A DNA stretch of 64,000 nucleotides from Lates calcarifer (taxonomy: Eukaryota; Chordata; Actinopteri; Centropomidae). Below, in pieces: positions 48,844 to 61,694 of this stretch. Position 1 is the stretch's first letter, and each line of letters begins with the position of its first letter. A program made the position numbers and the translations under genes. Location: positions 3,817,334 to 3,881,333 of the forward strand of contig NC_066844.1 of assembly GCF_001640805.2 (NCBI RefSeq), written 5' to 3'. Under the pieces are notes generated by a model. It made no database searches, had not been told where the DNA came from, and saw only the letters and a program-made list of their open reading frames with translations.

Positions 48844-49330
48844 TAGGGATGTGCACAAATAATCAATTAGTGGATTAATCGACATGGTAAACATAGGTCT
48901 AATTTTAAGAATCGACTAATTTTTACTTGACTAATTTTTAATCGGGTGGAGGTGCAAAGAAAGACGTGGAACTAATGTTTATGGTCCTGTTTCTGCCGAG
49001 ACTTGAAACATTCATGAAGCAGTTGGGTGAAAATGTTTTAATGTGCAGCCATCCGGCCCACAGGCAGTGCTTACTTTATTGTACTGAAACGTTCATGTGA
49101 CAGCAAACGACAGGAATAAATAACAAATAGCTTTGGTGGCTTGATTGAGGTGAATGATTTCAGACGATATGCAACTACAGCTCTGAGAAAGCATCAAAAA
49201 ATATGACTCAACATGACAACATACTATTTTGGTTTGGGTGGAGGGCATGTGTTAATGATGATGTCACAACTAATAGACTTAAATTGGCTTGATTAATGGC
49301 TTCAAAAAGTAATCAAAATTCCCATCCCTA
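48844..49330. mobile_element. hAT-like MITE with TAGGGATG ends
   Basis: Starts TAGGGATGTGCACAAATAAT and ends in ATTCCCATCCCTA, giving short inverted ends. The eight flanking bases on each side (atgtattg and gtgtgttg) match at six positions, an aged 8-bp target duplication. No transposase. Confidence 0.65.
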
Positions 49331-49499
49331 GTGTGTTGTAATAGATGTTTCCGGGTTTCACTACACAGGCATGAGTTTCAGGGGATTGACTCAGTCACGC
49401 CTGCTCACATTGTGTTGCTAACGCAGTCTCAGCTGTGTGATATGCAACACTTTGCACTCAGTATTTAAAAGGCAATACTGACTGAACTTGATTCAGTTA

Positions 49500-49785
49500 G
49501 CAGAATCCCTCTGTCTTCAAAAAACACCTAAAGACCCTCCTCTCTCCCTCTCCATGTCTGGATCCTGCTCTTTCTCCAAAACTCTTAAAAATATTGTTTT
49601 TTCCTATTTTAATTTCGTGCAAAGTGTTGTGGCACTTGTGTCAGGTGGAATGGATATCTGATTATACATTTCAGACTTTTTCTCAGAGACTTCTTCTTGA
49701 TCTGCCATGGCTTGGACTGAACCTCATTTTGTACATCACTTTGGACAAAGGCGTCTGCTAAATGATTACATGTATGTCAAGCATC
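49500..49785. mobile_element. Non-LTR retrotransposon 3' tail
   Basis: Contains 'cactttggacaaaggcgtct' followed by gctaaatgatta, a conserved 3' tail of fish non-LTR elements. The preceding frame (FKKHLKTLLS) resembles the end of their ORFs. Truncated at its 5' end. Confidence 0.6.
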
Positions 49786-49789
49786 AAGA

Positions 49790-50128
49790 GGCTTTGAGGC
49801 GTGTACAGAGTATTAAAGGGCGTGCCATATGATGCCCTGCTTTGAGGCTTGTATTGTTTTGCAAGAAACCACGTGACCTATAACAAACAAGGCCTCATTT
49901 AGTAAGGGAGACGTCAGTGGTTCGTTGTTAGTGTTAGTTTCTGGATAAAAACAGGGCTATATTGTTCTTGATACAAAAAGGTTCGATTTGACTGCTACAC
50001 ATTAACTTGAGGAGTAGATGTTGCCAGTGAGCGCTGTTGAACGAAGCTTCGAATAATGAACATTTTGGTGAACCAATTGCCGGGAAATTCTTAGAGCTTC
50101 AGGAAGCTTCATTTGGCCATCACTAGCT
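49790..50128. mobile_element. Possible hAT fragment
   Basis: Ends in gaagcttcatttggccatcac, which in reverse complement resembles a TAGTGATGGCCAAATG-type hAT terminus. The other end is not recognisable, so it is a fragment at best. Confidence 0.35.
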
Positions 50129-51449
50129 TTCAGAATGAAAAAACTCATTTGTAGTCAGTCAGCAAAGCATATCTTAAGGATAAGCAGTATAGCTAATAGA
50201 TGGATGAAAAGGCAGGTAGTATTTGCAATGTTGCAGCTTATTCAAATTAGACTCATCACTTCCCCCAGGAGTCCCTTAGCTCCTCTAGCATTTTTGAGGG
50301 TGTCTCCAATAACGTATGTGTTTTCTTTCTTGTATGTGCTTTGTCCTTGTGGGGTCACCGTAGACTCTCTCTGTCCTGTCTCAACAAGAAATACATCACA
50401 TTGGATCAGACAAACAAACCGTAGGCGCGTTGCTCTGTCAGAGATGCCAACGGAGAGAGGAAAAGATGATTCTTAGCGAGCGGCCAAAATAAATAACTAC
50501 ATTTGTTTTCTCTCAGTTCTCAGACCACAAAACTGTGAGTAGTGAATTACCAAGAAATAAGTGAGGAATTAATCAGGGATGACACAACAATTAATGTATG
50601 ACAAATAAGTAGTATGTAACAATGCAGTACGAGAGAACAGTTATTAATAATAATGAAATAATTATCACTTCATGATATGTTTTTGTTTTGTTTTTTGCTT
50701 CTGCTTTGCCTTTAGCCTTTACCTTATCTTTGCCCTTTATCTTAATTTCCTGCTGTTTGTCCAATTTTATTAACTATGTTTTATCTGTGGGTAACTTTTG
50801 TTTTGGAAAGTAATACATAAATTGTATATATATTTTTAGTAGTATTTGTACAGTGCTAGTACTACTCATACTTTTTTGATCATGTCTTTTTGAGACGATG
50901 GAAAGCAAACAAACACGATGGTGAAGGCAGTGTAAATGAATTTGGTTTAATGTGTGTTATTCCAGTTACACAAGGCCACAGTCAGCCAACAAGACAGAGC
51001 TTGTTGTGTTTTTTTAGCGCTCTTCCCATGAAAGGTATGTTGACATAATGAGGCGATCTCAAAGCACTGTGACAGTTTGAAATCAGCACTTTTACGATTT
51101 GCTCTCTTCAAATTGTTTTTTAAACTGAAAACACATTAATGGTCTGATGAAGCTCCACCTCTCAACCTCTCACCTTTCATCATCACGACAAACAGGAAAT
51201 AGAGTTTGGTTTCTTTTTTGCTTGCTGGAGGAGTCACATACACATTGAGTGACAGATTATCAAATTAATTTTCATAACTGCCTCTTAAGGTACAAGAGGC
51301 AAAACTGGAATATGTTTATTTCAACCTGCTGCTGACTGGAAGAAAAGAGGAATCAAACTGAAACTGACTTGATACAGCAGCATAGGGAAACAAGTGACTG
51401 GCTTCCTGTTTTTCAGCGCTCAGTGTTTTTAGCTTTGGTCACAGAGAAA
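50129..51449. other. Spacer upstream of the first TRIM gene
   Basis: No exon or repeat recognised. The last 150 bases resemble the leader of the second TRIM gene, including 'ggcttcctgttt' and 'gagaaaATGGCTT', so the leader was part of the duplicated TRIM unit. Confidence 0.5.
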
Positions 51450-52616
51450 ATGGCTTCAGCTGAGTCTGCAGGTCTCTGCAGTCTGCACTCTGAGAAACTG
51501 AAACTCTTCTGTCTGGACCATCAGCAGCCAGTGTGTGTCGTTTGCAGAGATTCAAAAACACACAATGGCCACAGATTCAGACCCATCGATGAAGCTGCAC
51601 AGGATCTTCGAGAGAAACTCCGCAAATCCCTGAAACCCTTACAAGAGAAACTGAACGTCTTTAAAGAAGTTAAGGGAAATTGTGATCAAACAGCAAAATA
51701 CATTAAGGTCCAAGCTCGAGACACAGAGAGGAAGATTAAGGAGCAGTTTAAGAAGCTTCACCAGTTTCTACAAGAGGAAGAGGAGGCCAGGATCACTGCT
51801 CTGAGGGGAGAGGAAAAACAAAGAAGTAAAGTGATGAGGGAGAAGACTGAGGCTCTGAGCAGAGAGATAGCAGCTCTTTCACACATAATCAGAGCCACAG
51901 AGGAGGAGCTGAGAGCTGAAGATGTCTCATTCCTGCAGGACTACAAAGCTGCAGTGAAAAGAGTCCAGCAGCGCCCCCTGCCGGAGGATCCACAGCTGGT
52001 CTCAGGAGCTCTGATAGATGTGGCCAAACACCTGGGCAACCTGACCTTCAACATCTGGAACAAGATGAAGGAGGTGGTCTCCTACACTTCTGTGATTCTG
52101 GATCCAAACACAGCTCATCCAGAATTTATCCTGTCTGAAAATCTGACCAGTGTGAGATGTGCAGAGAAACAGAATCTTCCTGACAATCCAGAGAGGTTTG
52201 ACTGTTATGGCATTATCCTTGGCTCTGAAGGCTTTAAAGCAGGAACTCACAGCTGGGATGTTGACGTTGAAGACAGTACAGGTTGGGTCCTGGGTGTGGC
52301 AACAGAGTCTGTCCAAAGGAAGGGAGAAATCAAGTCTGGATTGTGGCGAATAGGGTTAACTGATGGAAAATATGCGGCAGTGTCACCATCAGATCCCCGC
52401 ATTGTTCTGTCAGTGAAGAAGAAGCTCCAGAAGATCAGAGTTCATCTGGACTGGGACAAAGGAAAACTGTCATTCTTTGATCTGGATACTTACACTCGCA
52501 TACACACCTTCATGCACACTTTCACTGACATGCTGTTTCCATACATAAGCACCAGAAATGAGCTCAAATTAAAAATGTTACCAGTGAAAGTCTCTGTTGA
52601 CACTGAAACAGTTTAG
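51450..52616 (+). CDS. TRIM-family protein lacking the RING domain (B-box/coiled-coil/PRY-SPRY)
   Basis: Single uninterrupted frame of 388 aa from ATG 51450. The B-box starts almost at once (C10, H13, C21, H24, C29, C32, H38, H41), then a long coiled coil (about 50-180), and PRY-SPRY beginning at [19 protein letters not shown] with [17 protein letters not shown] and later [18 protein letters not shown]. It is very similar to the full TRIM gene 1.8 kb downstream, but the RING and linker (about 80 codons) are missing while both flanks still align. Intronless TRIM35/A33-like genes are multicopy in teleosts. Without RING it should have no E3 ligase activity of its own and could act as a partner or decoy; that is inference. 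An in-frame extension to 51369 has no ATG. Confidence 0.85.
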   Translation: MASAESAGLCSLHSEKLKLFCLDHQQPVCVVCRDSKTHNGHRFRPIDEAAQDLREKLRKSLKPLQEKLNVFKEVKGNCDQTAKYIKVQARDTERKIKEQFKKLHQFLQEEEEARITALRGEEKQRSKVMREKTEALSREIAALSHIIRATEEELRAEDVSFLQDYKAAVKRVQQRPLPEDPQLVSGALIDVAKHLGNLTFNIWNKMKEVVSYTSVILDPNTAHPEFILSENLTSVRCAEKQNLPDNPERFDCYGIILGSEGFKAGTHSWDVDVEDSTGWVLGVATESVQRKGEIKSGLWRIGLTDGKYAAVSPSDPRIVLSVKKKLQKIRVHLDWDKGKLSFFDLDTYTRIHTFMHTFTDMLFPYISTRNELKLKMLPVKVSVDTETV

Positions 52617-54394
52617 TCAGTGATGACGATGTAGCTTGAAGAGTAATTGTTGGTTAAATGGCAACGATGAAGACTTACAAGCTATTAATTTTCTCTCTAT
52701 GTATGTTTACAGAGTATCACATACTCACCTATAGGCTTGTAATGTGGCTCTGAAGAGTTTGGAGTTTACTCCTTTCTCAGCTTGAATTTACAGTACCTAC
52801 AATAGAATGTGGAGTCACATCAAAATATACTGAATAAACATGTACATGGAAACTTCTCAAACCACTTCTGTGAAATCAGCTTCTCTTCTGTTGATGTGTA
52901 CACTCAAAGACGTTTACTTAACCTCATCATATTTTTAGTGAGTTTGGGTTGGTGTTGATGTTGTGCTGGTATTTTATTTTAAATTTCATTAGCTGATCAG
53001 CTACAGCAACTTTTCCCACTTATAATTGCTAAATTAGTCACCATAGTAACTTTCTATTCTCTCTGCATTTTCAAGTTATTATAACTAAAGTTACTTTGGT
53101 AACTTTATTCGTAGTCACCAAAATAATGAAGTGAACAGACCCTACTTGTCCTTGTTTTAAATTTTCTAAAATAGACTTAAAGCTTAAGTTTCTTGACATT
53201 TTTAGTTGATGTAGTTACTAAAGAACAACACTAAGCTAGTTTGTGTTTTAAAAATCTACCTTTCTAGAAACATTGAATGAACTATATTTATGTTCCAAGG
53301 CTTGATTTTTGTTAATTTGTGGAGTTATGATTGTGATTTTTATTGAGATTTTCTTGCTTTTGTAATATAATCCAGTTAATGTACCTTTGGGTTCTCTACA
53401 GCACAATTAAATAAAGTTATTACATTGTAAACAGTTATGTATGAATATTTATATTTAGGGATGATAGTGATGGGCAGATATGGAGACATTTGACCACATA
53501 CATGGTCATGTATGTCTGAGTCATACACACTTATGTCTCTATATGGGCAAGACATTTAAATATCGCTCATATCTAAAAAATATATTTATTATTTTCAAAA
53601 ATTCCCTTGTTCCAGTTCCTGATTCACTCTTGGTTCTGGCTTATTTCATAAGAACATTTAATTCCATTGCAGAAAAGTTGCCCCTCAAAACTAAGTTGGA
53701 AAACAGGAACAATGTTCGGAAATAGCTGAAATGTTTAATGACAGGCATGCTTCCTGGCCAAAAGCGCAAACAACTGAATCATCCTCTGATTGGCAGTATT
53801 TTCAAAAACAACATAATAGGTGTTTTATTAGAAAAGCTAAACCATCAGTCTGTGTCTCTGCACTAATTGAAAATGAAGGAAATCCGGCAACAACATTGAG
53901 AAAAAAGTCAAATTTGACGAGCTATTCCCTCTTTTTATATCTCTTTTAGCTGACTCAGGGCAATATGCGTGTGTATTTTACATTTGTGAATTATCGTTTC
54001 TTGCTCTCAGTGGCATTCCCTGTATAAATAAAGGTTTGAACATAATGATTCAACACTTGACACAGATTGCTAGACAAAGCTCCACCTCCAACTTGCTTGA
54101 GTCAAACCAGGAAGTAGACTGTTGTTCCTCCACCAAGAAATGACACACGTAAGCTGAGAGACAGAAAATAACAATAAAAGACTAGACCTGCAACTTCCCC
54201 TGAGGGAGGAAAAATACAGCAGGAAATAGAGGGATTTCTGCAACTTAAACCTGCGATTGACTGCACACATGGACTGTGGATTTGAAAAAAACGTCTCAGA
54301 GTGATAGGAATTTTCAAGAGGAAGGAGAGGAGTCACGACTGACTTCCTGTTTAGGGCTCTGCCTGGTGTGTTTTCAGCCTCAATAAGAGAGAAA
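52617..54394. other. Spacer between the two TRIM genes
   Basis: AT-rich with no recognised exon. Around 53455-53490 'tagtgatgggcagatatgg' resembles a hAT end. The 54300-54394 leader is related to the leader of the first TRIM gene. Confidence 0.45.
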
Positions 54395-55798
54395 ATGGCT
54401 TTCCAAACTGAGGAGGATCTCTCCTGTCCAGTCTGCCAGGACATATTTAAAGATCCTGTTGTTCTGTCATGTAGCCACAGCTTCTGCAAACACTGTCTGC
54501 AGAGCTGGTGGAGAGGGAAACCTGTACAGGAGTGTCCAGTTTGTAAGAGGAGATCATCAAGGAGTGACCCGCCTCGTAACTTGGCTTTAAAGAACCTGTG
54601 TGAGACCTTCTTACTGGAGAGAGATCAGAGAGCTTCAGCAGGGTCTGAGTCTCTCTGCAGTCTGCACTCTGAGAAACTGAAGCTCTTCTGTCTGGACCAT
54701 CAGCAGCCAGTGTGTCTCATCTGCAGAGATTCAAAAACACACAACAACCACAGATTCAGACCCATTCATGAATTTGCACAGGATCACAGAGAGGAGATTC
54801 AGAAATCCCTGAAGCCTTTACAAGAGAAACTGAAGCTGTTTGAACAAGTTAAAGGAAACTGTGATCAAACAGCAGAACACATTAAGGTCCAGGTCCGACA
54901 CACAGAGAGGCAGATTAAGGAGCAGTTTAAGAAGTTTCACCAGTTTCTACAAGAGGAAGAGGAGGCCAGGATCACTGCTCTGAGGGAGGAAGAGGAGCTG
55001 AAGAGTCAGATGATGAAGGAGAAGATTGAGGCTCTGAGCAGAGAGATAGCAGCTCTTTCACACACAATCAGAGCCACAGAGGAGGAGCTAAGAGGTGACG
55101 ACGTTTCATTCCTGCTCAACTACAAGGCTGCAGTGAAAAGAGTCCAGCAGCGCCCCCTGCTGGAGGATCCAGAGCCGGTTTTAGGAGCTCTGATAGATGT
55201 GGCCAAACACCTGGGCAACCTGACCTTCAACATCTGGAACAAGATGAAGGAGATGGTCTCCTATACTCCTGTGATTCTGGATCCAAACACTGCCAATCCA
55301 GAATTTATCCTGTCTGAGAATCTGACCAGTGTGAGCCACGGAGAAAAACAGAATCTTCCTGACAACCCAGAGAGGATTGACTATCATCGTTCTGTCCGGG
55401 GCTGGGAGGGCTTTAGCACAGGTGTTCACAACTGGAATGTTGAAGTTCGAGACAATACAGCCTGGTTTGTTGGTGTGGCTGCAGAATCTGTCCAGAAAAG
55501 GGGACGAATAAAAACTGGGTTCTGGCAAATAGAGTTTCACAACAGTAAATACAGTGCACGTTTGTTAGGAGAACCAGCTGCTGTTCTCCGGGTAAAGAAG
55601 AAGCTTCAGAGGATCAGAGTTCATTTGGACTGGAACAAAGGAAAACTGTCATTCTTTGACCTTGATACTAACACACACATACACACCTTCACACACACTT
55701 TCACTGAGAAGCTGTTTCCATGCATTGGTACTTTGAATGAACTCCCAGTAAAGATATTACAAGACAAGATCTCTATAACCAGAGAATGCATAAGTTAG
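54395..55798 (+). CDS. TRIM-family E3 ubiquitin ligase (RING/B-box/coiled-coil/PRY-SPRY), TRIM35/A33-like
   Basis: Single-exon frame of 467 aa; ATG 54395 chosen because the upstream frame lacks another ATG and the RING starts ten residues later. RING: C11, C14, C26, H28, C31, C34, C47, C50. B-box 2: [20 protein letters not shown] with C and H ligands through HNNHRF. Coiled coil about 125-260. PRY-SPRY from [19 protein letters not shown] to the end, with [20 protein letters not shown] and [18 protein letters not shown]. Family members ubiquitinate themselves and target proteins and many act in antiviral or inflammatory signalling. The assignment to the TRIM35/zinc-binding A33-like group is from overall resemblance; the exact orthologue is not set. 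Confidence 0.9.
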   Translation: MAFQTEEDLSCPVCQDIFKDPVVLSCSHSFCKHCLQSWWRGKPVQECPVCKRRSSRSDPPRNLALKNLCETFLLERDQRASAGSESLCSLHSEKLKLFCLDHQQPVCLICRDSKTHNNHRFRPIHEFAQDHREEIQKSLKPLQEKLKLFEQVKGNCDQTAEHIKVQVRHTERQIKEQFKKFHQFLQEEEEARITALREEEELKSQMMKEKIEALSREIAALSHTIRATEEELRGDDVSFLLNYKAAVKRVQQRPLLEDPEPVLGALIDVAKHLGNLTFNIWNKMKEMVSYTPVILDPNTANPEFILSENLTSVSHGEKQNLPDNPERIDYHRSVRGWEGFSTGVHNWNVEVRDNTAWFVGVAAESVQKRGRIKTGFWQIEFHNSKYSARLLGEPAAVLRVKKKLQRIRVHLDWNKGKLSFFDLDTNTHIHTFTHTFTEKLFPCIGTLNELPVKILQDKISITRECIS

Positions 55799-56436
55799 AG
55801 ATGATTGTGAGGATAATGGACAGAGGCGTTGTCTCATATTTAAAAGGAGTGCAATAACATTTCAGATTAACACAACATTTCTGAAAACATAGCACCTAAA
55901 GCTGCATTTCTGTTTTTTCTTTTAAGTATGCTACAGTTTCAACTCCCAAGAAAAATATCTCTCAGTTCAGTAAATGCTCCACTTTCTTCACCTGCTAGTG
56001 TTGTTAACTTTGTCTGGTGTTTGATGCTGGCGAGGTGAGGAACAGTTTTTCAGGGCTTGTTTTCTGGCAACACAGAGACTAAACCATGCAATAAATGCGT
56101 CATAAACTAAAAGAAGCTTTAAAGCTCTGTAGAGCTGTAGACTTTTCTGTTCATCATAACAAGCCCCAATCACAGGCATTTTATTTATCATTGATATAAA
56201 AGTGTTGATTAGTGAGTCTGCAGCTCACATCTTGGATATCTGCTGTAATTTCTCATATCTGTTTTCTTTATGTTGCCATTGAGTTTTATAGGTAGGCAGA
56301 GTTTGTATCCTTAAAATGTTTTCAACTTGAATTGAGACTTAATAGTTATAAACTGCTGATTTGTATTCTTTTAAAGTAACACACTACTGAGTAATTTACA
56401 CAGTTCACTCTAAGCATGCTTTTCTCTTACCCTACT

Positions 56437-56830
56437 TGGCCAAAAGTATGTGGACAACCGAACACTACGCCCATATGTGGTGTTGGACAGGACCCTGACT
56501 TCCTGATCATCTCTGGTCAGCAAATCTGGTTCCATTGTGTTGAGTTCTTGGACCCTTTTCTTATAGGTGTAGTTGAACATGTTCAAAACCCTGGGCATTA
56601 ACCTGCTGCTGTAAGAGCCTCCACTTATTTTCAGGTTTTTCCACCAGGTTTTAGTACCTGGCTGCAGGGATTTTCTCTCATTTAGCCACAACAGGACCAC
56701 ATGAATGATATTCAGCTCTGATGTCAGGGGTTGAGGCCAGGGCTCTGGGTGTTGTCATGTTGGGACAGCATGACTGCACCACAAGAATACTATGAACAGT
56801 GAAAGGTGCGCACATACTTTTTTTTTTTTA
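56437..56830. mobile_element. Fish MITE with 'ggccaaaagtatgtgg' end
   Basis: The left end reads tacttggccaaaagtatgtg. The right side carries an inverted 'gcacatactttt', eroded by a T run. This terminal motif is common in teleosts; a piece of the same family end occurs near 8900. Confidence 0.6.
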
Positions 56831-58642
56831 ATCTACTTAAACTGAGGAGTTGTGGTGCCGATGCTGTCAGTCAAGCTTTTTCATAAAACCAGATTTTCTT
56901 GTTTATGTACTCAGTTTTGCTGTTGCTATTTATTACTGTTTGCTGCTGCAATGACTTGTTCAGAACTAACAGACATTCCTTTTCCTTGAGTTGGTGATCT
57001 GCACATTTCAACTAGCTTGTCCGACAGGTCAACATTTCCAACATTTGTCCAACAATTCAAATCAAAATCAAATTCTGAAATAAGACAGACACACAGATTA
57101 TTTGTGGGTCTTGAAAAGACATTCAATTCAAGCATTCAATTCAGTTAATCTAAGGTATAACGTACTAAAAAGTCTTGCATTTCTTTTACAAACCTCTTAA
57201 ATATGTTGATTCAGTTGGTTATTCATTTTGCTTTGGTTGGAGGCTGTTGAGACACTGTTCTTTCCTTTTGTTTTTTTGTTTTTGAGTCAATGCCATCATC
57301 CTTGTGGTAAACACTGTTGGTACTGTTAGCCATAGCTGCTAAGAAGCTCACTGGGCATGTGCCAATTTTAAAAAAAGGAAGCTTAAACTGACTTATTTTA
57401 AACATTTAAACCTTTAAGAAAAATTGATAGCTGGATGTTAATCCATCCACCCATCTGCTGCCTATGTGGGTCGTGGTCACATTAAATATTTAATTATACT
57501 ACTGGGAATCACTGTTATACAGCTTGAAAGTATGTAGTAAGTATGTAAAAAAAATTGTTTTGCCCTTACTGTATTCTGTGTGGTGTTACAAATGTCTTAG
57601 TATACTTGAATTTAATGGTGACCACTGCAGAAAACCTGCACACACTATCTATAATTTAATAAAACTCAAAGAGAAATTTGAACAAATTAACAAGAGGCTA
57701 GAACTTGTAAAGCAAGCAACACACAGCCAAAATGTAATGAAATGCAATATGTGTATAATGTCATCAAAAGACAATAAAAAACTTTTAACAAAACACAAAT
57801 TCAGGTTCAACACTCAGTGACTGAAGTCTGTGTACAGTGCCTGCAGGAGGAGACACTTCTGATTACATCTCATTTTTGCTGCTTGCTGATAAATATTTAC
57901 TGTATGTACAGTATCTGTCATTGTATGATATGACCACATGATGGCGCCCCAAACTCTCTGATTTGTTCATCCAAGCCAAAAACCCTCAAGTGTACAAACC
58001 TCAAGGGTGTTTAGTTTGAGTCCAGTGTGTGGTTTGTGCTAATGTCATTATTGCCATTCATTGTCATTATGTTTTTAATTATTTTGTTTAATTTTATTTA
58101 TTTCATCACATATTTACCTTCTTTCTTCACTCATTTCTTTAACTGTGTCCCTCTTTCCCTTCCCCATCTAAAAATATTAAAATATCCTATAATTAAAATA
58201 TGACTGTAAATAAACTAAAACTTAAAGTCTTCACTATCACATTCCTGTTAAATGTTTGTTGCATTTTACTGCCTAAACTTAATTTTTGCTTTTAAATTTT
58301 GAATGGTCTGTTACTCAATGTGGATTTTTTCCCTGATGTGGTGTTGCTACTTTTACTGAAGTATGGGATTTGAATACATCACAGTCACATGTACCAAATG
58401 TTCTGTACACAATGAATTTTGAAGGTCACACATTCAAACAATCAAGGCAGCAATATCCCAGCAGCTCCTGCATTCTTCCCAGTTGAAGTCCTGTCTTTCT
58501 GTCTTTGCTGGTGGAGTCTGGTGGCTATTGGTACAGGTGCAGGTATTTATGGAACAGGTCTCAGATCTTAAGAAAGCAAAAAATTTGAAAAATCAATGTT
58601 TTTGTCAGATCATGAGTTTCATTTCCTCACTGATTATGTACT

Positions 58643-58644
58643 CT

Positions 58645-58691
<47 letters not shown>

Positions 58692-58702
58692 TGTGTGTGT
58701 GT
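58643..58702. repeat. (GT)n-(GA)n-(GT)n compound microsatellite
   Basis: About 60 bases of alternating dinucleotide repeats. Confidence 0.95.
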
Positions 58703-59740
58703 GAATAAGTCAATGAGTCTTTTTTCAGTCTTGATCTGTTCACTAAAAGGGGAAACTCTGTCCTTTCATTGCAGCTCCAAATCTCTGCCGGTGACACAGA
58801 AAACTCTGCTGGTGAGTACGGTAATGTTTCCCAATGAAATACCGATGTTAGAAGAAAAAAAGACAATATTTTTATTCAGTGTTTGTTTATGTCATTCTGT
58901 TCTGTCATCAATGCAACAGTAGTTAACAGCAAAACATGACTTCAATCAAAACTTATTATACATCATAATCATTTAAAGTAAAGCTTATCTGAAAGAAATC
59001 AAATTAATGCAAAATCTTGGGGAATTATTTCAACTCTGAATTGAAATTTGTCACATTTTACATTGTTTTTCTGTGTGGTTGGAGAATGGGTGTGCGGTAT
59101 TTTTATTTATTTGCTTGTCTCTCATGGGGCAAATTGTTATAAATTTTGCAAATAACTTGCAGAGACTTGTGTCCAGCTGCAGGAAGATAATCGGTGACAG
59201 TAAACATTTAGTTATCTTTATCATTGAATTATGTAACAAAACTGTAATCTGTAGCTTTCTCTTTTACTGCCTCTTAGAAGTTTTCTTCATTTTTTACATA
59301 TAGATTAAAAAGATTCTGTTATGTATAATTCAGGGGCAGAGCCAGGATTATTTCCTCAACTACCCCAGCATGACGCCTTGAAAATGAAAGTATTTCATCT
59401 ATTCTGTTTACTGTTTTAATTACATTTTCCTGTATTTGTTAAATGTAAATGATGTTTCAAAGCCTTATCCACCCTGTCAGAAATTAAATTCTGTTGGTGC
59501 TTGCTGCTGTTTACTGTCATATGCGGTCTATAAATATCAGTGTAGAACATTTAGTTAGTTTGTAATTATTGCTAAATAAATAAATAAATTCCCAGGACAA
59601 AACACAGTGTGTCGAATTGAACAAATATTTCAGTCTCTTCTGATTATCTCTTTTTCATGTTTTGACTTTCATCAGCACCATCGTCTTTCTCTTCTTCCAA
59701 ATACCATTAACTCCATTGTTTTGGACCATGAGAGGTTATT

Positions 59741-61694
59741 ATGGGCTGGCTGTTCTGGTGGGCGTGGGCCTCACTCTTGATGACCAGCCAATGTGACCCA
59801 AACTGTGCAGGAGTAGATGGCAGTGCAGGAGTGGCAGGAGCCCCGGGCAGAGATGGACTGCCTGGGGCGAAGGGAGAGAAAGGACAACCAGGTATAAATC
59901 TGTTCAAACGACCTCCATGGTCATCATACCATGTCAAAACTCTCAGTGTAGCAGGTTCAATTGAAATGTGCTGAATGATGGCATCAAATCTCACTGTATT
60001 CTCAACAGCCCTAGTTATTTGGAAAAAGAAAATGTGTTATGCGTCCATGTTTGAAGCTGATAAGAGAAGCTGAGAGCACATAACTGGAAAAAGGAAAAAA
60101 CAACCTTAACCTGTAATCATTCATCTTGTTCATCTCCAGCTAAGATGGCCGACGGTCCGGTAGATTCCAAGCGTCCTACTGAGGCTGAAGGGGAGATGGG
60201 GAATCGGGGGTTTGCAAGGGTCATGGGTCCTAAAGGTTTCTGTGGGGATCTCGGAACAGCGGGTCACCCTGGACAACCAGGTCACCCCGGCCCTGATGGG
60301 AAGAGCATCGGACATGGTAATAACATGACCCTCTGACCCTACAGCCTACCAGCATACAAGGGCTGATAGGTTTGTAACCTAAGGTAGAAGGAGATGAATT
60401 AAACAGCTCTCTTTACAGCCACATGTAGTTCAACTCTTTGATCATGAAGAAAGTTTGAAGTTAATAACTTTTGTGGTATTTTAGTTTCGGGGTAATTAAA
60501 ATTTCGACTACCCGCTCTGTCATCAGCTGAATGTGGATTTGAATGTAAACTCATCAATCACCCCTAGTGTACATATATATAGATAGATGTGTACATATGG
60601 TGTTCGGTGCATGTGCATATATATGCATACCAATGCACCTTTGATCACACACTGAACATGTGTGTATGTCCTTTCTGTTTCTAGGGCAGCACCCTCTCAG
60701 CAGGCCCGTTCAGCCTTCTCAGTGATGAGGACTGATAACAGTTATCCTCCCTATGATCAGGTTCAGTCTGTTGTCTGTCTCTGACCGTTCTGTCCATCAA
60801 CTCCTTTTTCTAAATGTTTTTCAAATCTGCAATCTTCTTTTATTTCTCCTGGAATAGGAGAATAGAACATTGTGATTTGTTATTAGCCATGTAGATAGTT
60901 TTAGTTTTGTATGTGTGAAGTAGTGGCATGTCTTTCCAGAGATAGTGTCCTCATTAGTCTGGATAATCCACAGACTTCATTGTCACCAGTTTTCATAAGA
61001 ACTACCAACATGGAAAAATATAAAGATGTGCAGCAGTCTCTTGCCTTTTTTTCTTTTGTAGTTTCAAGGCTGTATCATTTCATTACTGATCCTGTGTGTG
61101 TGTGTGTGTGTGCATTTCAGAGAGTAACTTACCAGACAACTGTGGTCAACAAACCTGAAGATTTTAATGCAGCCACAGGTGAATTTATCTGCAGAGTACC
61201 TGGTGTTTATTACTTCACCTTCCACTCTGTGGCCAAGGTAACTCACTGCTGTCTGGTCCACAGCTGCACTGTCAGAGCTCCATTGCCATTACTACCTTAC
61301 AGTTGTGCCATGTGTTGTGTTTTTTTAGGTCAGCATGTGTCTGCGTATAGTTACTGATGCTATGGAGAGGAAGGTGGGATTCTGTGATCACAACAGGAAC
61401 AATGATCAGGTGAGTTTCAGTGCTTCAGTGAGTACCACAGAGCTCAAGAGATGTTCCTGAGAAAAATGAAAGTCTGACAGGAATGTGCCAGCTGAGTTTT
61501 TTCATGACGCCTCCTTGTGATTGGCCGTGTTTGTGTTTCAGGTGCTGTCAGGTGGCGTGGTTTTACAGCTGGCAAAAGATCAGAAGGTTTGGCTCGAGTC
61601 CTTTATGGACCAGCAGACATCTACTGAGAGAAACGACATACGAGAAAAAAAGATCATCTTCAACGGCTTCCTCCTTTTCGCAAATACAGAATAA
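59741..61694 (+). CDS. c1qa: Complement C1q chain (C1QA-like)
   Basis: Exons 59741-59891, 60140-60316, 60690-60760, 61121-61237, 61329-61409, 61542-61694; 249 aa, the usual C1q chain length. Residues 1-18 are a hydrophobic signal peptide, followed by a short Gly-X-Y collagen stalk (GRDGLPGAKGEKG; then GHPGQPGHPGPDG) with an interruption. The globular gC1q domain follows: SAFSVMRTDNSYPPYDQ, FICRVPGVYYFTFHSVAK, GFCDHNRN, SGGVVLQLAKDQKVWLE and IFNGFLLF. GFCD...SGGVVLQL is closer to C1QA than to C1QB or C1QC as I know them, but this is not decisive. The chains form C1q, which binds immune complexes and starts the classical pathway. The exon 3 acceptor at 60689 was chosen because the nearer AG at 60684 breaks the frame. 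AATAAA overlaps the stop codon. Confidence 0.85.

Larger units (their letters stand above)
55799..59740. other. Spacer between TRIM and C1q genes
   Basis: Contains a MITE (about 56437-56830) and a GT/GA microsatellite. A possible upstream C1q 5' UTR exon, with acceptor ttcattgcag and donor GTGAGT, lies at 58774-58813. The translation start exon of C1q begins after an acceptor near 59676. Nothing else recognised. Confidence 0.45.

Noticed and set aside
57524..57820. 98-codon open frame with lysine-rich sequence
   Set aside because: AT-rich composition explains its residues; no homologous feature or splice evidence.
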